A stretch of DNA of 64,000 nucleotides, taken from NCBI GenBank assembly GCA_947471745.1, contig CANJKZ010000400.1:992001-1056000 (forward strand), read 5' to 3'. The notes under the pieces are model-generated. The model ran no database searches. It worked only from the letters and a program-made list of their open reading frames with translations, and was not told where the DNA came from. The DNA comes from Closterium sp. Naga37s-1. Lineage: Eukaryota > Streptophyta > Zygnematophyceae > Desmidiales > Closteriaceae. This document shows, one piece after another, positions 34,401-47,177 of this stretch; within the stretch, counting starts at the first letter, position 1; each line of letters starts with the position of its first letter. The position numbers and the translations under genes are program-made.

Positions 34401-37400
34401 AGATGGTTTGTGGATGAGGGTGCAGGGCAACAGGCGGGCCAGCATGCAGTGGGGCAACAAGGGCAGCAAGGGAAACAGGCAGGGCAGGCGGTGTTAGGGC
34501 TTGGCAGTGGCAGTGGCAGAGGCAGAAGCGACGACGGTACGTCAACAGCAGCAGGAGAGACCATCCCTGGGGATGGGGGTTGGGGGGGTGGTAGTGTTGA
34601 CCTGGATGCTGCAACCGGCTGCAAGGCAGAGGCTTTTGACCCAGAGGCATATGTGGATGACTGGGGAGAGACCGACGCAGGCACACACACATACCTGCCG
34701 CCCCGCGCCTGCGAGGTTCGGCAGGTGGCGGCCAGGTTCGGCGTTCCTCCGGCGCTGGTGCGGCTGCTGCACGAGTGTGCGTGGGTGCTGGCGCGGTGGG
34801 TGGCAGTGGAGGGGTTGAGGTCACTGGGGTCAGCGTTTGGCAGCGGGGCGAGCAGTGTGGAGGCTCTCAGACTGCTTGGCCTTACCAGGTCACCATTCTC
34901 TTCGTTTCCGACTGGCGCTGCTGGGAATGCTGGTGGTGCTGCTGGTGATGCTGCTGCTGCTGCCCCTGCTGGTACTGCTGGCGGTGGTGCTGCTGGTGCG
35001 GGTGCTGCTGCTGGTGGTGGTGTTGGTGGGACGGCAATGAGAGGCATGAGGCAGCTGGGGCAGCTGGGTCTGTTACCAGGTGCAGCAGCAGCAATGGCTC
35101 GAATCACCTCCCCTTCCCACCCGCCCCGCCCAACTCCCCCCTCCGCTTCCCCGCCCTCGCCTCTGCTAACCCCTCTGTCTGCCACAGGTAGACTCTCTGG
35201 TGAAGGCTCGTCTGGGAAAGGTGGATCCGGGGGAGGAGCTGCTGGTGGGGGTAGGGCTAGGGGGGTATCAGCTCCTTCGCTGACTGCTTCTGCTTTGGAT
35301 CAGCAGCAGCAGCAGCAGCAGCTAGAGGGTCAGCAGCAGCAGCAGCAGGGGCAGCAGCAGGTGCAGCTACAGTCGTCCGTTCTGGTGCACGCCCCAGGAG
35401 CGTCTCTGCTGTCCTTCAAGTGGGCCCAGGACGAACTGAAGAGCCTTGCCTCAGAGGCAGCTGCTGCTGCTGCAGCAGTTGCAGCAGAGAGGGCGGGTGG
35501 AGGAGGAGGGGCAATGGGTGGTCGAAGAAGCATGGCAGGTGATGCTGGGGAAGCAGGAGGAGGAGGAGCAGGAGCAGGAGGAGGAAGGGGAGGAGCAGGA
35601 GGGGCAGCAGGAGGCAGCGGGAGCAGTGGAGTGGGGAGGGCAGGGAGGTTTTTATCCGGCATGGCAGCAGCAGCAGGGGCGGCAGCTGCTGCCGTGGGAG
35701 GCAGAGCAGCAGGAGCAGGCAGTCCGGGCTCTAGGGGGGGGAGTCCAGCGGGTTCAGGGCTAGTGGGTCAAGAGAGGTTAGCCACAGCAGGAGCAGAGGC
35801 AGTGCCTGCTCTTGGGGTTGACATGTTGGGAAGAGAGGGAGGGGAAGGAGGTGCGGGAGGGGCGGAAGCAGGGGTGGGTGCTGGGGTAGGGGCAGGTGCA
35901 GGGCTGGGTAGAGTGGGTTTAAGAGACGGCGACGGGACTGCTGCTGCTGCTCCTGCTGCTGCTGGTGGCACGGGACGGGGAGGGGAGGAGCATGCAAGAC
36001 AGGAGGGAGAGGACTTGACCCACACGCAGAGGGGGCACATGGGGATTTTAAGCAACTGGCTTAGAAGGGCGTCTAGGTTCCGAGCAACAGGAGGGGATGG
36101 GGCACAGGGAAGACACACAGACTCAGGTGAAGCAGCGGGCGCAGAGGCAGGATGGGCAGACGTAGGGGCAGGTGCAGAGGCAGGAGAGGCAGGTGTAGAG
36201 GCAGGAGAGGGAGGAGGGGAAGCAGCGCCAACAGCCATGCAGACAGATTCATTGGCAGCAACAGACGCTGCCTCTCTCTCTGCTGCGCTCCCCCCTTCCT
36301 CTGCCCCCCCTCTCTCCGCTGCTGCGGCTGGTGCGCTCGCTGCCCTGAACAGCCCCTGCTGGTGGGTGGGGCGGCAGCAGCTGTTGCTTCTGGAAGGGCT
36401 GCTGCCGTTCCCTCCCCCCAGGGTTGAACCAGGGGACATGCCGGGTGACCTAATGAACAACACGCCAGGGAGCATGCCAGGGGAGGGGGGTTTGGCAGAA
36501 GAAGGGACTGAAGCAGGGGCAGAGTTGCGGGTAGGGACGGGGGTAGGGGCGGGGACAGGGGCAGCAGCAGGCTTGGGGGAACGCTGTAGCATGGATGCAG
36601 AGGGGGCTGAGGAGGGGGCTGAGAGTGCTCTGGAGTGGCCAGTGGTGGAGTACGATGTGGGGCGGCAGGAGGTGTCTTTCCACCTGCCTCTGCACCGCAT
36701 GCCCGCCCTCCTCCTGCACTCCCTGCTGCACATCTCCTGCCCCGTGCCCGACCCACAAGGGGACCCACAGGGGGACGTGGAGCAGAGGGAAGGGAAGGGA
36801 GGGATGGTGGGGGCTGCACAGGATAAGAGGGAGGAGAGGCGGTGGGAGAGAGAGCGGGAGGGGGGTGGAATGGGGGAGGCGGCAGAGCTGTGCTTGCTGC
36901 GCCTGCTGCCCAGTAAGCTGCAGAGAGGAAGCTTCCTCGCAGCTGTGGCTGAGCACGGGCTGCGAGTGCAAGTGCTGTGCGCCCAGGTGAGACATGGGCA
37001 AAGGCAAAGTGGATGATGGCATGGCATGGCAGAAGGGCATGATGGCATGGCACTGTGTCCCTTTCCATGCAGTGCGCCCAGGTGCGACATGGGCAAAGGC
37101 AAAGTGGATGATGGCATGGCATCCTTTCTCGTGCTGTGCCCCCAGGTGAGGCTCATGCTGTTGCTGCTGCTGCCACTGATTCATTCCCACGTGGTTATGT
37201 ACGGCAACCGTTTTTGATAGAAATGTCTCAAAACTAGCGGGCATATTATGGAGGGAGGAACGAGTGTGTTTGGAAAATTCTGTAAGCACACATCTTCTCA
37301 AACGCTTCTGTCTCTCTCCCTCCATTCCATCACCCTCCTTCCCCACCTGTTTCTGTGCAGGTATCAGCAGGCATGTGGAGGAGGAACGGGTGTGTGTTGA

Positions 37401-40400
37401 GGTGACTCACAACACACACGCTCTGCAACAACCTCGCTCGCTTCGTCCCTCCCTTCTTCCTCCCTGTCTCCATGCAGATATCAGCGGGCATGTGGAGGAG
37501 GAACGGGCAGTCCATGGTGGCTCTCTGTGATCTCTACCACTCCGTGCACTGGTCAGTCGTTTCTGCCGCCTCTCTCTCTGTTGTACCTCTTTCTGCTGCA
37601 GTGCACCGCTGTCTCTGCCCCTACTTTTGAGGCGCCTCAAAAGTTGTCTCTGCCCCTCCTCACCCCTCTCTCCCCTCGTCTTCCATTGTCATAAGTCCCC
37701 CTGATTCCTGTTCCCATTCCATCCCATCCCATGCCACGCCATACCATGCCATGCCAGGTGCGAGGTCAGCCTGGAGTTGTGCCGCTTTCTGCTGCAGTGC
37801 ACTGCAGTCTCGGCCCCTCACCCTGCTAACCCCTCTTTCCCCGCACATGCCCTGCCATGCCCTGCCATGCCCCGTCGTGCTATCATGCGTGTGTATCCCA
37901 CACCAGGTGCGAGGACAGTCTGGAGTTGGATCTCTTTCTCCTGCAGTGCACCGCCGTCTCGGCCCCTCCTGACGCCTTTGTGCGCCAGGTTGTAGCACGC
38001 TACAGCCTCACCAGCTACTTCTCCCTCACTGTTGAAACTGCATCAGAGTAAGCAGCAATTGGATTCCTGCAGTGTGCTGGTGGCGTCCCGTCTTGGGTCC
38101 CCTGACCTGATGCCTTTGTCCGCCAGGTTGTAGCGCGCTACAGCCTCACCTCATACTTCTCGCTCGCTGTTGGACCTGCCTCAGAGTGAGTAAGCAGTAG
38201 GTTTGCTGCATCTCGTCCTGACGCCTTTGTGCGCCAGGTTGTAGCACGCTACAGCCTCACCAGCTACTTCTCCCTCGCTGTGGGGACGGCCTCAGAGTGA
38301 GTGAGCAGTAGGATCCCTTCCTGCTCTACACCGCTGTCCAGTCTCGGCCTTTCCTGACACCGATTTCCGCCAGGTTGTAGCGCGCTACAGCCTCAACTCC
38401 TATTTTTTCCCTCACCGTCAGCACTGCATCAGAGTAAGCAGTGGGATTCCTTCCAGCAGTGGGTTACAACCGGACCTGATACATTAGTCTGCCAGTCGTA
38501 GCGCGCTACAACCTGACCTCCTACGTCTCCCTCACTGTTGGGACTGCCTGGCAATAAGCAGTAGGACTCCTGCACTGCACTGCTGTCCTATTTCGCCTCC
38601 TCCGGACACATTTGTCCGCCAGGTTGTGGCCGCTACAGCAATCCTTCTCCGGCCTCCCCCCATCCACTTCCCCCACCCAAGGTGGAAAATTGCGGTCAGG
38701 GAAAATATCGCTTGGAAAATTTCGGTGGAAAATTTTGGGCAGATTCTGAAAATTTCGGCGAATTTTTGTTAGACCTTAAAAAAAAGTCCAAATTTTCCTG
38801 GCGGCGAAATGCCAGATATATGCAGAGATCTAGTGCCTAAATGGCAGATCCGCCTAGATAGATCTAGTGGCGAAATGCCAGATCCGTCCAGATCTGGCAG
38901 CGAAATGCCAGATATCTGCAGAGATCTGGTACCTAAATGGCAGGTCTGCCTGAATTTGAAGGCATAATGCCAGTAAAATTTGCACCCATCGTTTTTGTTT
39001 GTTTCATTTATTCACGATTTTTGTATTTATTTTCTTAAAAGTTCGGACGAAATTTTGCACCAAAAGTATATATTTTTTCCTGACCGAAATTATAAAAAAT
39101 TAGGGGGGAAGTTTTCGACAGCAAAAATTTCGCCCAAAATATGAAAAATTCGGCGAAATTTTGCACCCTGCCCCCACCCCTTTCCAATCTCTCCTTTTTC
39201 GTCCCGCCCACCTCCTTTCAACCCCTCCAAACATCAGGTACGAGCCTGCAATGGCGCAGGACTGCATGGCCTTTCTCATCCGACTCATCTCAGAGCGATC
39301 CTTCTCCGGCCTCCCCCCCACCGCGGCCCTTCGGAGGGAGATAGTGCAGCGCCTAGCCATCGGCAACGCCACCCGCAGCAGCGTCGTCAAGTCCCTCCCC
39401 CCCCGCTTCGCCGAAAACCCCGCCATTCCTGCTGTTCTCGCCTCCGTCGCGGATTATTCCCGCCCCTCGGGTATGGAACAGGGGCGGTACTTACTTAAAA
39501 GAGACTGTTACAGGGAGCTGGATTTGTACTGCTTAAGATGGGCGCCTAGGGAGTTGCAGAGAGCAGAGGAGAGATATGTGGATGTGGTTAAGAGATCGGC
39601 GGTTGTGGAGCAGACGCCGAGGTGGCGCGATCCTGTCCGTCCATTGATGGGCCTGCGGGAGATCGCCACGTCAGCAGGCGTGCATGACGTGGTGCTGTCG
39701 GTGGTGCTGCACGCGTGGTGGGATGAGGAGGGGCGGGAGATGAGCTACCGAGAAACCAGAGGCAGCAACGGTGCCGGCATTGGGAGTGGTGGTGGTGGTG
39801 GCGGTGGTGGGAGTGGGAGTGCAGGGAGTGGGAGTGGTAATGGGAGTGGGTTGTCTCGTGCACCTGATATCGTGCTGCATGCTGCGCTGCATCTGCTGGC
39901 ATTGGCTCTTGACACCTGCGTGGCTTGGCAGGAAGCCGAGGAGAAGGAAAGGGAGGAAAAGAATGGGTGGGAAGGACAGAGAGGGCAGGGAGGAGACGAG
40001 GAAGAGAAGGGAGAGAAGGTGAGGAGAGAGGGAAGAGAGGGTGGTGAGGAGGAGGGGATGCGGATGGATGTGGATGGGTGTGTGGGAGGGGATGCTAGCG
40101 GCGGTTGGAGTGAAGGAAGAGAAGCAAGAGAGGGAGGAGAAGGAAGGGAAGGAGAAGAGGGTTCAGGTTCAGGCATGGAAGTGGAAGGGGCAGACTGGGT
40201 GGCTGGTGATGCACGTGGTCATGTTGACGCTGCAGCTGTGCAGAAGAGACACTCCTGGCCACCGGCCCTCCTGTCCCGAGCATGCCAGCCGTTCGAAGCA
40301 CGGTTACCAGACAACAGCAGCAGCAGCGGCAGCGGCAGTGGCAGCAGCAGCACGGCCGCAGGTCTGTTCGCCCTGCTGCCAGGAGCGACACTTTCCTCTC

Positions 40401-43400
40401 ACTGGTCCCGCGCGTCCCACGCTGCCCCGGTGTCCCTGCTTGCTCTCCTCGTGCGTCTCCTGCGGTGCTGGCAGCGGCAGGCAGGGACGAAGCACGGCTC
40501 TGCTGCTCCTGCTGGTGGTGGTGGTAGTGATGGGATGGGATTAGGGGTTGGAGATGAAGGTAGGGGGAGGGAAGGCGAGGAGGGACGAAGCACAGCAGCT
40601 GGGGAGAGGTCGGGCGGAGCAGGAAGGGGAGAGGGAGCGGAGGGGCGGGCAGAGCTGCATGTTCTGGTGCTGCGGCTGCTTAAGCGTTTCTCTCAGCTAA
40701 GCGACGAATGCAGGAGGGCTCTGGAGGTGCTTTGTCCTGAGGAGTTTGATAAGGGGAAGGGGAAGGCAGTGGTTGCAGGGGGTGGGGGAGGGACTGGGGA
40801 AGCGGGGGTGGTAGCAGCAGCAAGGGCAGGAGGAGCAGGGGGAGCAGGTGTGGGGGTTGAGGGCGGTGTGGGAGTAGGGGGCAGTGATATAGAGGTTGGA
40901 GAGAGTGGGAGGGGAAGTGGTGGTGGTGGTGGGGGTGGCGAGGAGAAGGGAGAGGGCGGGACGTTGAGTGAAGCCGATGCAAAGAAGGCGTTTGCTCGGG
41001 CGAGGCAGCAAGCGCTGCTGGTACGTGTTGTGCACTTCTCAAAACACCATTCTATAGCACGAGTTGTAACGAGTTTTGAGTCGACTCAAAACTCGGGCGA
41101 GGCAGCAAGCGCTGCTGGTACGTGTTGTGCACTTCTCAAAACACCATTCTATAGCACGAGTTGTAACGAGTTTTGAGTCGACTCAAAACTCGGGCGAGGC
41201 AGCAAGCGCTGCTGGTACGTGTTGTGCACTTCTCAAAACACCATTCTATAGCACGAGTTGTAACGAGTTTTGAGTCGACTCAAAACTCGGGCAAGGCAGC
41301 AAGCGCTGCTGGTACGTGCAGTGCACATCTCAAAACACCATTCTATAGCACGAGTTGTAACGCTGGGAACAACTACACCTCTTTTTTTTTTTTTTTTTTG
41401 CTACTGCGTTTGAAAATGATTTGAGCATCTTACTGTTACGATACGAGCCTTCCATTTTATTCTTGCTTTTTGTTGCCCTTGACAATCAGGCAAAAATGCG
41501 GGCAGCACAGCAAAGATTCGCAGCAAGCATGAGTCAAGGCAAAGGAAAGGAGGAGGATGAGGAAGAGGAGGAGGATGAGGAAGAGGAAGAAGAGGAGGAG
41601 AAGAAAGGGAGGGTGGAGACGGGGGGTTGGGAGTTGGACGGGATGTGGACATGGGGGGGGGTGAGGAGGAGGGGGGGAGGAAGCGAGGGAAGAGGCGGAA
41701 GGGGAAGGCAGTGGTGGTTGAGGAAGAGGAGGAGAGGGAGTGTGTGCTGTGCAGAGAGGGGGACAAGGGGGGGACTGCCTCTCCCCTCTGTCACATTGTT
41801 TTCTGTCAGGTGGGTGCTGGGCTCGCTGCTTCAAGTTAGCTGCTTCTTGGTTGTCTGTCAGGTGCTGCTCTGCTATCTGTCAGGTGCTGCTCTGCTGTCT
41901 GTCAGGTGCTGCTCTGCTGTCTGTCAGGTGCTGCTCTGCTGTCTGTCAGGTGCTGCTCTGTTGTCTGTCAGGTGCTGCTCTGCTGTCTGTCAGGTGCTGC
42001 TCTGTTGTCTGTCAGGTGGTGCGCTTGTGTTTGTCTCTTATCTTTCTCTGAGCCTCCACTCCCCTCCCATTTCGACCATCCAGAACTCACCCCCTACCCC
42101 TCCCATCCACCTGCAACCCACAACAGAAGTCTCGTCTGGTGGGTCTCTCCAGCCGTCCATCCCCCACCTGGAAGCACGGTGCTCGTCCCCCTGCTGCCCC
42201 TGCTGCACCGCCTGCTGCCTCCCACACTGCTGCTGGTGCTGCTGCTGCTGCTGGTGCTGCTGCTGGTGCTGCTGCTGGTGCTCCCACAACAGGTGTAGCA
42301 GGAGCAGGGGGGACCGGGGTAGGAAATACTGGGGCAGTTGCAACTGGGGCAGGGGGTACCGGAGGGCAGCAGCAGCAGCAGCAGCAGCAGGGGTTGGGAC
42401 AAGCGGTGATTGTGCTGGGGGGAGCACGTGCGGCTGCTGCAGCTGCTGCAGCTGGTACCACTGGTACCACTGGTACCACTGGTGCCACTGGTACCACTGG
42501 TACCACTGGTGCCACTGGTACCACTGGTGCCACTGGTACCACTGGTACCACTGGTGCCACTGGTACCACTGGTGCCACTGGTACCACTGGTGCCACTGGT
42601 ACCACTGGTGCCACTGGTACCACTGGTACCACTGGTGCCACTGGTACCACTGGTGCCACTGGTACCACTGGTGCCACTGGTGCCACTGGACTGGGGATGG
42701 GAGTAGGAGCAGCAGCAGGGGCAGGGGCAGGGGCAGGGGCAGGGGCAGGGGCAGGTGCAGGTGTGGGTACAGGCACAGGTGTGGGTACAGGCACAGGTGT
42801 GGGTACAGGCACAGGTGTGGGTACAGGCACAGGTGTGGGTACAGGCACAGGTGTGGGTACAGGCACAGTGTGGGTACAGGCACAGGTGTGGTACAGGCAC
42901 AGGTGTGGGTACATGGCACAGGTGTGGGTACAGGCACAGGTGTGGGTACAGGCACAGGTGTGGGTACAGGCACAGGTGTGGGTACAGGGGGGTACAGGCA
43001 CAGGTGTGGGTACAGGCACAGGTGTGGGTACAGGCACAGGTGTGGGTACAGGCACAGGTGTGGGTACAGGCACAGGTGTGGGTACAGGCACAGGTGTGGG
43101 TACAGGCACAGGTGTGGGTACAGGCACAGGTGTGGGTACAGGCACAGGTGTGGGTACAGGCACAGGTGTGGGTACAGGCACAGGTGTGGGTACAGGCACA
43201 GGTGTGGGTACAGGCACAGGTGTGGGTACAGGCACAGGTGTGGGTACAGGCACAGGTGTGGGTACAGGCACAGGTGTGGGTACAGGCACAGGTGTGGGTA
43301 CAGGCACAGGTGTGGGTACAGGCACAGGTGTGGGTACAGGCACAGGTGTGGGTACAGGCACAGGTGTGGGTACAGGCACAGGTGTGGGTACAGGCACAGG

Positions 43401-46400
43401 TGTGGGTACAGGCACAGGTGTGGGTACAGGCACAGGTGTGGGTACAGGCACAGGTGTGGGTACAGGCACAGGTGTGGGTACAGGCACAGGTGTGGGTACA
43501 GGCACAGGTGTGGGTACAGGCACAGGTGTGGTGTGGGTACGGGCACAGGTGTGGGTACAGGCACAGGTGTGGGTACGGCACAGGTGTGGGTACAGGCACA
43601 GGTGTGGGTACAGGCACAGGTGGTGGGTACGGCACAGGTGTGGGTAAGGGCACAGGTGTGGGTACAGGCACAGGTGTGGGTACAGGCCAGGTGTGGGTAC
43701 AGGCACAGGTGTGGGTACAGGCACAGGTGTGGGTACAGGCACAGGTGTGGGTACAGGCACAGGTGTGGGTACAGGCACAGGTGTGGGTACAGGCACAGGT
43801 GTGGGTACAGGCACAGGTGTGGGTACAGGCACAGGTGTGGGTACAGGCACAGGTGTGGGTACAGGCACAGGTGTGGGTACAGGCACAGGTGTGGGTACAG
43901 GCACAGGTGTGGGTACAGGCACAGGTGTGGGTACAGGCACAGGTGTGGGTACAGGCACAGGTGTGGGTACAGGCACAGGTGTGGGTACAGGCACAGGTGT
44001 GGGTACAGGCACAGGTGTGGGTACAGGCACAGGTGTGGGTACAGGCACAGGTGTGGGTACAGGCACAGGTGTGGGTACAGGCACAGGTGTGGGTACAGGC
44101 ACAGGTGTGGGTACAGGCACAGGTGTGGGTACAGGCACAGGTGTGGGTACAGGCACAGGTGTGGGTACAGGCACAGGTGTGGGTACAGGCACAGGTGTGG
44201 GTACAGGCACAGGTGTGGGTACAGGCACAGGTGTGGGTACAGGCACAGGTGTGGGTACAGGCACAGGTGTGGGTACAGGCACAGGTGTGGGTACAGGCAC
44301 AGGTGTGGGTACAGGCACAGGTGTGGGTACAGGCACAGGTGTGGGTACAGGCACAGGTGTGGGTACAGGCACAGGTGTGGGTACAGGCACAGGTGTGGGT
44401 ACAGGCACAGGTGTGGGTACAGGCACAGGTGTGGGTACAGGCACAGGTGTGGGTACAGGCACAGGTGTGGGTACAGGCACAGGTGTGGGTACAGGCACAG
44501 GTGTGGGTACAGGCACAGGTGTGGGTACAGGCACAGGTGTGGGTACAGGCACAGGTGTGGGTACAGGCACAGGTGTGGGTACAGGCACAGGTGTGGGTAC
44601 AGGCACAGGTGTGGGTACAGGCACAGGTGTGGGTACAGGCACAGGTGTGGGTACAGGCACAGGGGAAGGAACAACTGCAGCTGCAGCAGCAGCACTGACA
44701 CGAGCAGCAGCAGCAGGAGCAACGGCAAACGGAGCAGCAGGAGAAACAGCAACCACAGGGACGTGGGTGCAAGCTACAGAATTCCTTGACTGGATCAGGG
44801 CGACCCTGCGCGAGGGGGGAGGGGGGCCTGTGACTGTACAGGGGCCGAGGGGCGAGTGGCAGGTGGATGGGGAGGATTTGATGGACATACTGCAGCAGGA
44901 GCTACCGGGGGAGGTGCGATTCACCACCACTATAGTCACAGGAGAGGGGTGGCCGGGTGTGGAAGGGGGTGGGGATGGGTTAGGAGTGGGGTTGGGGCCT
45001 GGTGGGGTGGGGGGAACGGGCAGGGGGGAGAGGGGAGTGGGGGAGAGGGGAGGAGGGGGTGCGGAAGGGGCGGTTGCAGGAGAGGGCGGGGGAGGGCAGG
45101 GGGGGAGGGACGAAGCGGGGACTGAGGGGCGAGGAGGGGAAGGAGGGGAAATAGTTGTGGGGGCGAGCGAGGAGGAGACAAGAGAAGAGGATGAGGATGA
45201 TGAGGAGGAAGAGGAGGAAGAGGGAGAGGAAGGGGGGGAGGAGGAGGGGGAGGATGAGATGATGGACGGGCAGGGGTTGCTTCTCCTGGGGGAGGAAGAG
45301 ATGGGAGAGGCGGGGGTGGAAATGTTCTCAGATACCGATGATGACGACACTGGTGATGATGATGGTGATGGTGGGAATGGGGATGATGGGGATGATGCGC
45401 AGGAGGAGGGTGCTGGTGCTGGTGCTGGTGGGGATGGCAATGGGGATGAGGTGATGCTAGATGCTACGAGTCAGGGGTTGGAAGAGGATGGGGATGAGGG
45501 GCAGCAAGGAGGGGGACCACGAGAGCAACAAGAGGGGCAGACCCAAGGAGGGGTGACGCGGGCAGCAGCAGCAGGGGCAGCAGCAGTGGAGCAGCCTGGT
45601 GCAGGTGGCGCAGGCACTCATGGTGTAACCACAGTGCCGCCTGTTGCTGCAGTGCCGCCCGTTGCTGCAGTGCCGCCCGTTGCTGCAGTGCCGCCCGTTG
45701 CTGAAGTGCCGCCCGTTGCTGCAGTGCCGCCCGTTGCCACACTGCCTGATGCTGCTGCAGTAGTGGGAGCAGGCACTGCCATTCCTGGAACCACAGCAGA
45801 AGCCACCGAACCGACAGGGAGAGCCAGAGCCACCGTACCAACAGGGGCAGGGCAGGGGACTGGAGGGGAAGCACGAGCAGGGGCAGGGGGAGCGCGAGCA
45901 GGAACTGGGGGGGCACGAGCAGGGGAGGGGGGAGCTGGCGCAGCCAGGGGGAGGTTGGATGCGGTGCAGGCTGCAGCAGGGGAGGTGTTTCGTGGGTTCT
46001 GGATGAACATTCCCCCCATCAGGCGCACTGCTAGGCTGAGGCGCAGGGGCATCTCGGGGAGGGCGGATCTGTTTGGGCAGGGGGGGGGAAGGGGGAGAGG
46101 TGCGGAGGAGAGGGAGAGTGGGGCGGTGGTGGGCGAGGGGATGGCGAGTGGGGTGTGTGTGAAGGGGTGTGGGCATGTGATTCATCATTCATGCATGGAC
46201 CAGTATTTTTCAAGTCTCTACCAGAGGTGAGTGTGTTGTTACTAGCTGGGAGTGTGTCTTATCCAGGTGTGAAGGGGTGTGGGCATGTGATTCATCATTC
46301 GTGCATGGACCAGTATTTTTCAAGTCTGTACCAGCGGTGAGTGTGTGTCTGTCTCCTACCCACCACTCATGTGTAGACTCGTCATTCATCACTCGTACAT

Positions 46401-47112
46401 GGACCAATATCTCGAGTCTGTATCAGCACTGAGTGGTTCATGCTACACGGCCTCGTCTGTGCCAGCCCTGAAGTTGAGACGTCTCAAACCCCACGTCTCC
46501 CCACCTCTCCCCACCTCTTCCACCCACCCCTACCCCAACCCCCCCCTCCCCACCCACCTCTTCTTCCCCCCCATCTCCCTGTCCGTGCTTGCAGGTATCT
46601 GAGTGGTTCCTTCTACGAGGGCTCATCAGTGGTGGACCCGGAAGCGGTGAGTGTGGGAGGCTGGAGCTGTGTTCCTATGCAAGCAAACCACCCTTCTCAT
46701 GCGGAAGGCTTGTGTTGTGGGCTGCGTTGACCCTGTTGACCTCGTTTTTCCTCCTTTCTCCGCCCCTCAATCCGATCCTGCTTACTTTCTATTTTTTCCT
46801 CTCCTGTCTCTCTCCTTCCCCCGCCCTACCCCACCCCACCCACCCCACATAACACCGCACTGTACCGCGTTGCGTCACACCACACCGCAGGGCGAGTTCT
46901 TGTGTCCCGTGTGCCGCCGTCTCGCCAACGCCACGCTCCCTCTGCTCCCACCACGCTCCCCACCTCTGCCCTCCCCACCACTCCCCTCGCGTCCCCTCCA
47001 AGCTGCTCTGCCCTCTCCTCTCCTCCCTGGGGATCACCCGTCCACCCCCCTTGCTACGCTTGGTGAGAACCAAGGACGGGTACAAGAAGCAGTGCATATT
47101 GGAGCAGCAGCA

Positions 47113-47177
<65 letters not shown>

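Noticed and set aside
41621..41626. A separate short gene starting in PRT6 exon 7
   Set aside because: The frame change lies in a G6 run and joins two segments that both match PRT6, so a homopolymer error or tiny slip is more likely.
42038..45440. Minus-strand frames of 900-1,117 codons opposite PRT6 exon 8
   Set aside because: They are the complement of an 18-bp unit that lacks stops in all six frames; the conserved domains are on the plus strand.
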